From Faecalimonas umbilicata (GTDB lineage: Bacteria; Bacillota; Clostridia; Lachnospirales; Lachnospiraceae): 64,000 nt of DNA. Made by a program: the position numbers and the translations under genes. Shown in pieces: positions 8,398 through 15,147 of the stretch; position 1 is the stretch's first letter; each line of letters starts with the position of its first letter. The stretch lies in contig NZ_SLZV01000004.1 of assembly GCF_004346095.1 (NCBI RefSeq), positions 1 to 64,000 on the forward strand. The letters are read 5' to 3'. The notes below the pieces were generated by a model. It was not told the origin of the DNA. It made no database searches and worked only from the letters and a program-made list of their open reading frames with translations.

Positions 8398-8925
8398 CTA
8401 TTTTTGTACAATCATTCCATTTAGTTCTTCCCGAATATATTGGAAAATCCGCTCATCGCCACTCTTCGTATCAAAAATTGTTTCTAAATGTTTATATAGA
8501 TAGAACCATAGTCCCACCACTGGAAGTAAGAGAAATATCGTAGGAAAACTGCTTCCTGCTATAAAAAAAATAGCTACAGTCATTGCCGTAAGAAAGAGCA
8601 ATGTCAAAATTTTTATCCTTGGAAGAATACGGAATGTGCCAATGATCCGCATGCCATACACTTCTTCGATAACCGTTCCTTCAAATAGAATTCCATTGCT
8701 TTTCATAATACCGGCAGACGCTTTCAGTCGAAGACAATCATTTGAAAAATCTGATAATATTTGATGACGGTATGCTTCATTTTCTATGCAAAGAGGATAA
8801 GTGGTTTCTTTTAATCTCCGGCGTAATGTTTCCTTTTGAAGCGGAATCACAATTTCATACTTCGTTTGCTCCGTGTTGTCCCTCCATTCCGTCCCACTCG
8901 GAAAAGCGATGCAGTTCTTTTTCAT
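8398..8925 (-). CDS. Unknown protein with two central TM helices
   Basis: A 175-residue protein I do not recognise. Residues 1-100 are soluble with a beta-rich look (IVIPLQKETLRRRL, GIMKSNGILFEGTVIEEVYG), two TM helices follow at about 105-123 and 126-144, and a short cytoplasmic tail closes it. The layout recalls YcxB-like/bacterial PH-type membrane proteins, but the likeness is weak. The ATG directly follows the stop of the 63-residue gene upstream (TAAATG), with AGGGGG before it, so the two are co-translated. Confidence 0.6.
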   Translation of the reverse strand: MKKNCIAFPSGTEWRDNTEQTKYEIVIPLQKETLRRRLKETTYPLCIENEAYRHQILSDFSNDCLRLKASAGIMKSNGILFEGTVIEEVYGMRIIGTFRILPRIKILTLLFLTAMTVAIFFIAGSSFPTIFLLLPVVGLWFYLYKHLETIFDTKSGDERIFQYIREELNGMIVQK

Positions 8926-9117
8926 TTATAGTCCCCCTCTTTTTTCTTTCTCAAGCCAACAAAGCAGCTCTTGATAGCCTGGATATAGAGCATCTACAAA
9001 CGTGAGTTTTTCCCCGTTTTGATAAAAAATAATTTTCTCATTGTTTTCCCCTGTGAAACGATATACAATATCGTCTCGGTGAAAGTCTGCCTTTTGAAAC
9101 AACGTTTCTATCCGCAT
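8926..9117 (-). CDS. Unknown 63-residue protein
   Basis: A small soluble acidic protein starting MRIETLFQKADF, with no signal peptide or TM. The pattern VYRFTGENNEKIIFYQNG suggests a short beta-sheet. It is coupled to the two-TM protein downstream and follows a possible 20-codon leader (9132-9194). An AAAGGTG precedes the ATG. I do not recognise the family. Its placement suggests a partner or chaperone of the membrane protein, but that is inference. Confidence 0.5.
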   Translation of the reverse strand: MRIETLFQKADFHRDDIVYRFTGENNEKIIFYQNGEKLTFVDALYPGYQELLCWLEKEKRGGL

Positions 9118-9131
9118 GTATGCACCTTTGA

Positions 9132-9194
9132 TCAGTATCCTCTTTTCCCTACAATAAAGTCGCAGAAAACCAAAAACTGTTCTTTTGACATCAT
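9132..9194 (-). CDS. Possible 20-residue leader peptide
   Basis: The ORF MMSKEQF...GKRGY has GGGAG eight bases before its ATG and lies about 70 nt downstream of a strong promoter. It is the first open frame of the transcript and ends 14 bp before the next gene. A longer upstream extension of the frame would begin upstream of the promoter's start site, so only this short form is sensible. Being so short, it may be incidental. Confidence 0.3.
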   Translation of the reverse strand: MMSKEQFLVFCDFIVGKRGY

Positions 9195-9273
9195 AAAGAT
9201 TTCTCCCATCCTACACACAATTTTTCTGTCAAAAAATTTACAGAGCAAACAGTATATGAAATAGTATGCAAGT

Positions 9274-9303
9274 ATTATAACATTTTCAAGGAAACTATTC
9301 CAA
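9274..9303 (-). promoter_or_regulatory. Promoter of the small unknown operon (8398-9194)
   Basis: Minus-strand TTGGAA (-35; 9298-9303), 18-bp spacer, TGTTATAAT extended -10 (9274-9279 for the hexamer). It is back-to-back with the queuosine-salvage promoter on the other strand. Confidence 0.6.
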
Positions 9304-9345
9304 TACAAACATTCCAAAACGTATAAACGTTTCCTCATAAAACAC

Positions 9346-9374
9346 TGTACATGCACTCTATTTTGTGCTATACT
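9346..9374 (+). promoter_or_regulatory. Promoter of the queuosine-salvage operon
   Basis: TGTACA (-35; 9346-9351), 17-bp spacer, TGCTATACT extended -10 (hexamer 9369-9374). Transcription would start near 9381, leaving a leader of about 128 nt that contains the preQ1-type riboswitch. Confidence 0.65.
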
Positions 9375-9418
9375 CTACATCGCATTTATAAAATCAGAAG
9401 GGATTTCTTACCCTCTGG

Positions 9419-9453
9419 ACTGGTTCGTGAACTTCCCAGTATAAAAAACCAAG
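9419..9453 (+). promoter_or_regulatory. preQ1-I riboswitch
   Basis: A P1 stem ACTGG (9419-9423) / CCAGT (9436-9440) encloses a 12-nt loop beginning TTCGTG and ending in C, followed by the A-rich tail ATAAAAAACCAAG (9441-9453). This is the compact preQ1-I aptamer pattern (short hairpin plus A-rich tail that folds back as a pseudoknot). The loop C at 9435 would be the ligand-pairing base. CAGTAT at 9437-9442 can instead pair with ATACTG at 9460-9465, breaking P1, which offers a possible switch. No strong terminator follows, so control of translation is as likely as attenuation. Its position in front of queuine-salvage genes fits the ligand exactly. Confidence 0.85.
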
Positions 9454-9508
9454 TATCTCATACTGTAGCTCTCTGAGCACAGAATCAAAAAGTAAAGGAG
9501 ATTGGAGA

Positions 9509-10528
9509 ATGAATGCTAAAAAAGTCATTATTGACTGTGATCCCGGGATCGATGACGCGCTTGCGCTGATGTTGGCACTTTGCTCACCCGAATTAGAAGT
9601 TTTAGGGATCACAGTTGTCTCTGGAAATGTACCGGCAAAAAAAGGTGTGGCAAATGCTAAAAAAGTCCTTCACTGGATGAACCGCCCGGACATTCCTGTT
9701 TATCTTGGAGAAGAACTGCCACTTGTCCGCCCTTACGTGGATGCCATGGATACCCATGGGGAAGACGGTCTCGGCGAATCTAATTACCCTGAAATTACTA
9801 ATCAAATCATGGATGAAAGTGGTGTGGAGTTTCTTACCCACACACTGAAAAATGCTGCCCAAACCAATGACCCGGTGTCGATCATTGCACTCGGGCCTCT
9901 TACAAACCTTGCAAAAGTGATCCAAGAGGATCCACAAAGTCTTGCCGGACTTGGGGAATTGATCAGCATGGGCGGAAGTTATCAAAGTCACGGAAACTGT
10001 TCACCTGTTGCAGAATACAACTACTGGTGTGATCCTCATGCAGCAGAAATCGTATACCGTGCATTTGAAGACCTGCCTGTCTGCCAGGATAAAAAAATTC
10101 ATATGGTCGGATTAGATGTGACAAGAAAAATTGTTCTGACTCCCAACATCTTAGAATATATGTGCTATGTGAATCCACAGATAGGTGAGCGGATCCGAAA
10201 GATTACCCGGTTCTATTTTGACTTCCACTGGAAACAAGAAGGTGTCATCGGCTGTGTTATCAATGATCCTCTTGCAGTGGCCTATTTTGTAGACCGTACA
10301 CTCTGCAGTGGTATCGATGCCTGTACGAGAATTGCAACAGACGGGCTTTGCATCGGTCAGAGTGTCGTAGATGGATTTGATTTCTGGCATGGACACAAAA
10401 ACAGTCACGTTCTGACCAAAACTTCTCCTCTGGCATTTATGCAGATGTTTTTTGACAGAGTTCTTGGAGTGCATCCTAAGGTAAGCTGTTCTGTCTTAGA
10501 GCAGATTATGAAAGGAGACTCACAATGA
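9509..10528 (+). CDS. queK: Queuosine hydrolase QueK (nucleoside-hydrolase family)
   Basis: A 339-residue protein of the inosine-uridine nucleoside hydrolase fold. The N-terminal calcium site DCDPGIDDALAL supplies Asp9, 11, 15 and 16; later GPLTNLA and a C-terminal ...VINDPLAVAYF...H motif complete the family pattern. By itself it could be a purine/pyrimidine nucleosidase. The preQ1 riboswitch in front, and the S-component and radical-SAM genes behind it, match the described QueK-QrtT-QueL salvage set, in which this enzyme releases queuine from queuosine. The ATG lies eight bases after AAAGGAG. It overlaps the next gene by 4 bp. Confidence 0.85.
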   Translation: MNAKKVIIDCDPGIDDALALMLALCSPELEVLGITVVSGNVPAKKGVANAKKVLHWMNRPDIPVYLGEELPLVRPYVDAMDTHGEDGLGESNYPEITNQIMDESGVEFLTHTLKNAAQTNDPVSIIALGPLTNLAKVIQEDPQSLAGLGELISMGGSYQSHGNCSPVAEYNYWCDPHAAEIVYRAFEDLPVCQDKKIHMVGLDVTRKIVLTPNILEYMCYVNPQIGERIRKITRFYFDFHWKQEGVIGCVINDPLAVAYFVDRTLCSGIDACTRIATDGLCIGQSVVDGFDFWHGHKNSHVLTKTSPLAFMQMFFDRVLGVHPKVSCSVLEQIMKGDSQ

Positions 10529-11112
10529 GAAAATTTTCGACAAATAAGCTTTGTCTTCTCGCACTTTGTTCTGTAATCAACCTCATCGGAGGGCATATCG
10601 CGCTGCTGTTTCGGCTTCCGGTTTATCTGGATTCTCTTGGAACTGTATTCGCAGCAGCTCTGATGGGACCTCTTTCGGGAATGATCCCGGGGATCATAAG
10701 CAATCTCATTGGAGGCGTGACTACTGATATTTATGCTCTTTATTACTTACCTGTTCAGATGATCACCGGTGGGATTGCAGGACTTCTCTTTCAGAAAATA
10801 TCATTTCACGATAGGAAAAGGTTGATAAAAATCCTGCTTGGAGCAGGAATCGTCAGCATTCCCGGAACCGTCATCAGTTCTTCCATCACCGCGATCGTGT
10901 TTGGCGGAATTACTTCTTCGGGATCCACACTTTTGGTACAACTGCTCCATCATCTTGGTCTGGGATTAACTGCCAGTGTCTGTATCGTACAAGGATTGAC
11001 AGACTATGCAGACAGAGCCATTGTTCTTGCTTTAACTGTTGCTCTTCTGGCTGTAGTTCCTTCTTCCATCAAAATAGCTGCAGATAAGGAGAAATCTCAT
11101 GGAAAGGTATAA
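10525..11112 (+). CDS. qrtT: ECF transporter S component for queuosine/queuine (QrtT-like)
   Basis: A 195-residue integral membrane protein with about six hydrophobic segments, of the ECF S-component type (DSLGTVFAAALMGPLSGMIPG and LYYLPVQMITGG regions). S components bind the vitamin-like substrate and plug into a shared energising module (two ATPases plus EcfT) that is not in this window. The flanking hydrolase and lyase genes and the riboswitch point to queuosine or queuine as cargo. It is translationally coupled on both sides: it overlaps the hydrolase stop by 4 bp and the radical-SAM gene by 14 bp. Confidence 0.85.
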   Translation: MRKFSTNKLCLLALCSVINLIGGHIALLFRLPVYLDSLGTVFAAALMGPLSGMIPGIISNLIGGVTTDIYALYYLPVQMITGGIAGLLFQKISFHDRKRLIKILLGAGIVSIPGTVISSSITAIVFGGITSSGSTLLVQLLHHLGLGLTASVCIVQGLTDYADRAIVLALTVALLAVVPSSIKIAADKEKSHGKV

Positions 11113-11788
11113 TAAGATCACCAATAAAAATCCCCGCGAAATCGTACTTCTGAAAGGCAAACCATGTGCCTGGGGCAAATGCCGATTCTGTGATTATATT
11201 GATGACAATTCCCGGGATATTGATACAATAAATGATTTGAACTATGAAATTCTCTCTCGTGTCACAGGGGAACTCGGAGTGTTGGAAGTCATCAACTCTG
11301 GAAGCTGTTTCGAACTTCCAAAAGAAACATTAAAAATGATCAAAGATATCATCATCGAAAAGCAGATTCACCGTCTATTTTTTGAAGCTCACTGGATGTA
11401 TCGGAAACATTTGCAAAAAATGCGGGAGTATATGGGAATTCCAATTACTTTTAAGATTGGTGTAGAGACATTTGATCGGAGCTTTCGGGAAGACTATTTA
11501 AATAAACATGCTAATTTTGATTCCCCGGAAGAAGTCCGAAAATACTTTGACTCCCCGTGTCTGATGGTTGGGATCAAAGGGCAGACAAAAGAAATGATTG
11601 ATTATGACATCCAAATGCTGAAGATGCATTTTGAACTAGGCACGGTCAATGTGTTTACAAATAACAGTACCGATGTAAAAAGAGATCCGGAACTGGTAGA
11701 CTGGTTTATGAATAAATATGCGTATCTTTTAGAAGATCCAAGTGTAGAAGTGTTATATGAAAAGACAGATTTTGGTGTAGGGGACTGA
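11099..11788 (+). CDS. queL: Queuine lyase QueL (radical SAM)
   Basis: A 229-residue radical-SAM-type protein. The cysteines Cys23, Cys28 and Cys31 (CAWGKCRFC) form a C-x4-C-x2-C cluster, one residue wider than the common CX3CX2C, followed by an aromatic/acidic turn and a compact partial barrel (FEAHWMYRKHL, FKIGVETFD, VFTNN). QueL-type enzymes cleave queuine to preQ1, which tRNA-guanine transglycosylase can then insert. That explains why a preQ1 riboswitch governs the operon. AAGGAG lies seven bases before the ATG. Its stop is inside the terminator stem. Confidence 0.85.
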   Translation: MERYNKITNKNPREIVLLKGKPCAWGKCRFCDYIDDNSRDIDTINDLNYEILSRVTGELGVLEVINSGSCFELPKETLKMIKDIIIEKQIHRLFFEAHWMYRKHLQKMREYMGIPITFKIGVETFDRSFREDYLNKHANFDSPEEVRKYFDSPCLMVGIKGQTKEMIDYDIQMLKMHFELGTVNVFTNNSTDVKRDPELVDWFMNKYAYLLEDPSVEVLYEKTDFGVGD

Positions 11789-11811
11789 GAATAACTCTCG
11801 TCCCCTGTTTT
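11780..11811 (+). terminator. Terminator of the queuosine-salvage operon
   Basis: GGGGAC (11780-11785) pairs with GTCCCC (11800-11805), with an inner GAG/CTC, and is followed by TGTTTT. The hairpin begins within the last codons of queL. Confidence 0.75.
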
Positions 11812-11856
11812 AGAATAAATAGCTTCTTTATTACTTTACATTATATCCGCTATCTG

Positions 11857-13803
11857 TTAAATTTCTCTTGCAATCTGATATCCTTCTGTAATTGCATCTT
11901 TGATATTTCCTACCTTCTTTGCATCTCCGATCAAATGGTAAGAAACATTTGCTTTTTTAAGCGTTTCTTCTAATTTCGAATCTGGTCGGTATCCCATCGC
12001 AAGCACAAGTGTATCTGCATCCGAGATACAGTGTTCTTCACCATTCTCTGTATAGTAGATTTTCTCTGCTTCTACCTTTTCTACCTTTGCCTTACAGTGA
12101 ATCTGAATTCCTTTTTTCATCATCCGTTGTGTCAGAAGGCTTCTGCCCGGACCAGATTCCTGGAGCATGATCCCATCTGCCATCTCCAACAAGATGATTT
12201 CACGATTTCTCGGGAAGAGATCATTGACAAGCGGAGCAAGATAGTCTGCAGTTTCACACCCTACAGATCCCCCGCCGATCACTACTACTTTCCTTCCGGC
12301 AAACGCTTTTCCTGCAAGAATATCGTCTGCAGTCACACAATGCTTAAATGCAGTAAATGCATTTACTACAATTGGATCCGCACCCGTTCCTGCAATGACT
12401 TCATATCCTGCGAATTCATTTTTCAGCATTTCCTCTGTCACTTCACAGTTCAGAAGGATTTCTACACCTTCCCGGGTAAGTTTTCTCTCCATATATTGAA
12501 TCACTTTCGTCAATTCCTGTTTTGCGATCGGAACTGCTGCAAGTTTTACAAGTCCACCAAGACTATCACTTTTCTCGCACAATACTACTTCATGTCCGCG
12601 TTTTTTTGCAACGAAAGCAGCCTCCATGCCTGCCGGCCCTCCTCCGATCACAAGCACTTGTTTCTTTTCTTGTGCAGCCGGAATATTATCCTCGTTTTCC
12701 AGTTCCAGAGATGGATTAACAGTACATGCGACACGTTTTCCAAACATGATGCCATTTAGGCAACGAAGACATCCAATGCAAGGACGGATTTCATCTTCTC
12801 TTCCCTCACAAGCTTTCTGTACAAATTCTGGATCACAGAGGTTTGCGCGTCCGATCATGCAAATATCTGCTTTTCCATTTGCAATCAATTCTTCTGCGAA
12901 CCATGGCTCTGTGATGCGCCCTACGGTCGCAACCGGGATCGATACTTGTTTTTTGATCTCTTCTCCGACTTTGCTGTGGGATCCCAGCGGTGTTCCCGGT
13001 GCAGGGATCGAACTTCCTCGCATAATTGTAGTTCCTCCGGATACATGGATGAAATCAACCCCAGCTTTTTCTAACTGTTTTGCTACATAGACAGCATCAT
13101 TTAAGTTCTGACCTCCGTCTGTATATTCATCACCGGAAATGCGGACATCAATGATGAAATCCTTTCCGCACATTTTTCTGACTTCCTCAATGACCTCCAA
13201 TGTCAGACGCAGTCTGCCGTGGATGTCTCCGCCGTAAGCATCTGTTCTCTTATTGTAGAGCGGGGAAAGGAATCCTCCAAGTAAGCCGTGAGCATGGGCT
13301 GCATGGATTTCTACTCCGTCACCGCCAGCCTGCTTCACACGGAATGCAGCTTCCCCGAACTGTCTGATGATCACTTTCAGTTCTTCTATAGTCACAGCTC
13401 TTGGAGCTTCTTTTGCATAGTAAGGACCAACATTGGACGGAGCGATCAACTGCGGAGTCCCCGGTATCGGAAATGCCATATAAGCTGGATGAAATAACTG
13501 TGGAAGAATTTTGGCACCATATTTATGAACTGCGTCGGTCAGTTTCTTCCAACCCGGAATGTAAGAATCGTCGCAAATAGACATATCTCCCGGCAGATAA
13601 ATATAAGTAGGCTCTACGGTAGTGACTTCCGTAATGATCAGACCAACTCCACCTTTTGCACGTGCCGCATAATGCTCCACCAACTCATCTGTGACATAAC
13701 CTTTGTCAGCAAGATTTGTAGAAATCGGCGGCATAAATACACGGTTTTTTACTGTTGTCGTTCCAATCTGAATTGGGGAAAATAAATGTTCGTAAGAATT
13801 CAT
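11857..13803 (-). CDS. FAD/FMN/4Fe-4S old-yellow-enzyme family reductase (2-enoate reductase / BaiCD-BaiH-like)
   Basis: A 648-residue flavoenzyme. Residues 1-330 form the OYE-type FMN barrel (LFSPIQIG...NRVFMPPIS, DGVEIHAAHAHGLLGGFLSP). A cysteine cluster CIGCLRC...C near residue 345 binds [4Fe-4S], and the C-terminal third holds FAD and NAD(P) dinucleotide folds (VLVIGGGPAGMEAA, KVVVIGGGSVGCETA). Relatives reduce activated C=C bonds in enoates, bile-acid intermediates or steroids using NAD(P)H, in the cytoplasm. The substrate is not predictable here. The start is the ATG at 13803 behind GAAGGAG, not the one at 13827. It is a single-gene unit; the AraC gene upstream is separated by 247 bp and a possible terminator. 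Confidence 0.87.
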   Translation of the reverse strand: MNSYEHLFSPIQIGTTTVKNRVFMPPISTNLADKGYVTDELVEHYAARAKGGVGLIITEVTTVEPTYIYLPGDMSICDDSYIPGWKKLTDAVHKYGAKILPQLFHPAYMAFPIPGTPQLIAPSNVGPYYAKEAPRAVTIEELKVIIRQFGEAAFRVKQAGGDGVEIHAAHAHGLLGGFLSPLYNKRTDAYGGDIHGRLRLTLEVIEEVRKMCGKDFIIDVRISGDEYTDGGQNLNDAVYVAKQLEKAGVDFIHVSGGTTIMRGSSIPAPGTPLGSHSKVGEEIKKQVSIPVATVGRITEPWFAEELIANGKADICMIGRANLCDPEFVQKACEGREDEIRPCIGCLRCLNGIMFGKRVACTVNPSLELENEDNIPAAQEKKQVLVIGGGPAGMEAAFVAKKRGHEVVLCEKSDSLGGLVKLAAVPIAKQELTKVIQYMERKLTREGVEILLNCEVTEEMLKNEFAGYEVIAGTGADPIVVNAFTAFKHCVTADDILAGKAFAGRKVVVIGGGSVGCETADYLAPLVNDLFPRNREIILLEMADGIMLQESGPGRSLLTQRMMKKGIQIHCKAKVEKVEAEKIYYTENGEEHCISDADTLVLAMGYRPDSKLEETLKKANVSYHLIGDAKKVGNIKDAITEGYQIAREI

Positions 13804-13841
13804 AATTTGTATCTCCTTCGTATTCATTTGTTCTTGCTCTT

Positions 13842-13850
13842 ATTGTACCA
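13842..13850 (-). promoter_or_regulatory. Extended -10 of the flavoprotein gene
   Basis: Minus-strand TGGTACAAT with no recognisable -35, which suggests that an activator is needed. The rest of the 13804-14050 gap holds the possible terminator at 13990-14033 and a TTTTCATATGAGA partial palindrome near 13910. Confidence 0.45.
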
Positions 13851-13989
13851 TGTCTTTCTTTTCCAAACCCGCCCTTTCAGATACATCAGCAGGCAGATTT
13901 TGTCCTATTTTCATATGAGATTACAATTTTTTTTGAAAATCTGTGCCGATTTTATCTTTACTTATCCGAAATTTTCCAGACAAAACAAA

Positions 13990-14033
13990 AGAGAAATCTT
14001 CTGCTATTTTTTATTCCTGCAAAAAATTTCTCT
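13990..14033 (-). terminator. Probable terminator of the AraC-type gene
   Basis: AGAGAAAT on the minus strand (14033-14026) pairs with ATTTCTCT (13997-13990), across a large AT-rich loop that can itself pair, and is followed by TTTGTTTTGT. Confidence 0.4.
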
Positions 14034-14050
14034 CTGCCTCTTTCGATTTT

Positions 14051-15112
14051 TTATGTTTCCTCAAAAAATACTTCTATTTTTCCATTTGCTGCAACTGTAA
14101 CATCGCTCCACATTTCTTTTATCTGGCAGCAGAACTTCTCTTGCTCCTTCCAGATCACAAGCTTTGCATCTTCATACACCATCTGTCTGTTTCCTTCTAC
14201 AAGATGAGAAAGCAGACTTTTCTGCTCTTCATCCAACTGCATAACTCTTCCTTCCTCATCTTTGCTGTACTTGAGATTTTGTCTAAACTGCCTGCGGTAA
14301 GCACTGGGCAGAATTCCGTAGAGCTCTCGGAACGTTTTTGTATAAGCTTTTCCATTTGGCATTCCGCATTCAAGAGCAATCTGTTCAATCTGCTCCTTTC
14401 CCTCCAACAACGCTTCCAGCGAGGCCCGCACACGAACATAAGATAAATATTTACTAAACGGAATCCCCATATATTTTTTCAAAAGTTTGGAAGTATAAGA
14501 TAAGCTGAAAGAAAGCTGATCTGCTACGTCTTGAAGCGTCAAAGGTTCTTTAAAATGTTCATCAATGTACTTGATTGCTTTAAGATAATTCTCCTGATAC
14601 TCCGATTGAAGTGGAAGCTCCTCCAACGAAATATTTTCGCGAGCTGAAAAACAAACAAGTTCTGCCATCAACACATTCAATCGCAGCAGATTACTTTGAC
14701 CATCCATCAACATCTTTACAAGCTCTCCGATCTTACGCTTCAATGGAAAATAGACAGAAGGATTCTTCTGGCTGTTAAAAACTCCCGAATAAAACTGCCC
14801 TTTTACTTCTCCTGTCATCGACTCCGGCATACGATCAAAGTCGATATGGATTGTCAGAATTTTTCCGTCATCTTTCCCACAGCGTTTTCTGAGCAGATGC
14901 ATTTCATAAGGTGCAATGAGGATCAATTCTTCCTTGTGGACAATGGTAGAAAACTGTTCTGTCACAGCTTCATATTCTCCACAGAGCACATAGGAAAGTT
15001 CTAGACTGCTCTGCCTTGTAAAAACATTTTGTGAAAATCCATTGATGCTAAGGCTCAAAGGATAACCGAACTTCTGCCCGGAAAAATCATAATATCCATT
15101 CATATCTTTCAT
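14051..15112 (-). CDS. AraC-family regulator with an unusual C-terminal extension
   Basis: A 353-residue protein. The N-terminal cupin-like sensing region covers about residues 10-150 and the double-HTH AraC DNA-binding domain about 185-285 (ITLQDVADQLSFSLSYTSKLLKK-type first HTH, then ECGMPNGKAYTKTFRELYGILPSAYR). Roughly 65 further residues follow, ending in a beta-rich VTVAANGKIEVFFEE. Most relatives stop soon after the second HTH. It starts 35 bp after the stop of the glycosidase-like gene and is probably co-transcribed with it, so it likely responds to that pathway's sugar. Confidence 0.85.
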   Translation of the reverse strand: MKDMNGYYDFSGQKFGYPLSLSINGFSQNVFTRQSSLELSYVLCGEYEAVTEQFSTIVHKEELILIAPYEMHLLRKRCGKDDGKILTIHIDFDRMPESMTGEVKGQFYSGVFNSQKNPSVYFPLKRKIGELVKMLMDGQSNLLRLNVLMAELVCFSARENISLEELPLQSEYQENYLKAIKYIDEHFKEPLTLQDVADQLSFSLSYTSKLLKKYMGIPFSKYLSYVRVRASLEALLEGKEQIEQIALECGMPNGKAYTKTFRELYGILPSAYRRQFRQNLKYSKDEEGRVMQLDEEQKSLLSHLVEGNRQMVYEDAKLVIWKEQEKFCCQIKEMWSDVTVAANGKIEVFFEET

Positions 15113-15147
15113 AATTTCAGATCCTTTCGCTGTATACTGTGACTGTT

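Noticed and set aside
9132-9356. A 74-codon gene on the minus strand
   Set aside because: The frame's upstream two thirds lie across and beyond the predicted promoter, with odd composition (many Cys, Phe, Tyr); only the last 20 codons have a ribosome binding site.
12031-12759. A 242-codon plus-strand frame
   Set aside because: Antisense to the flavoprotein gene, whose domains are complete; no family likeness.
13943-14446. A 167-codon plus-strand frame
   Set aside because: Covers the AraC gene in antisense and an AT-rich gap; composition is rich in Phe, Leu, Ser and Cys, and no ribosome binding site is seen.
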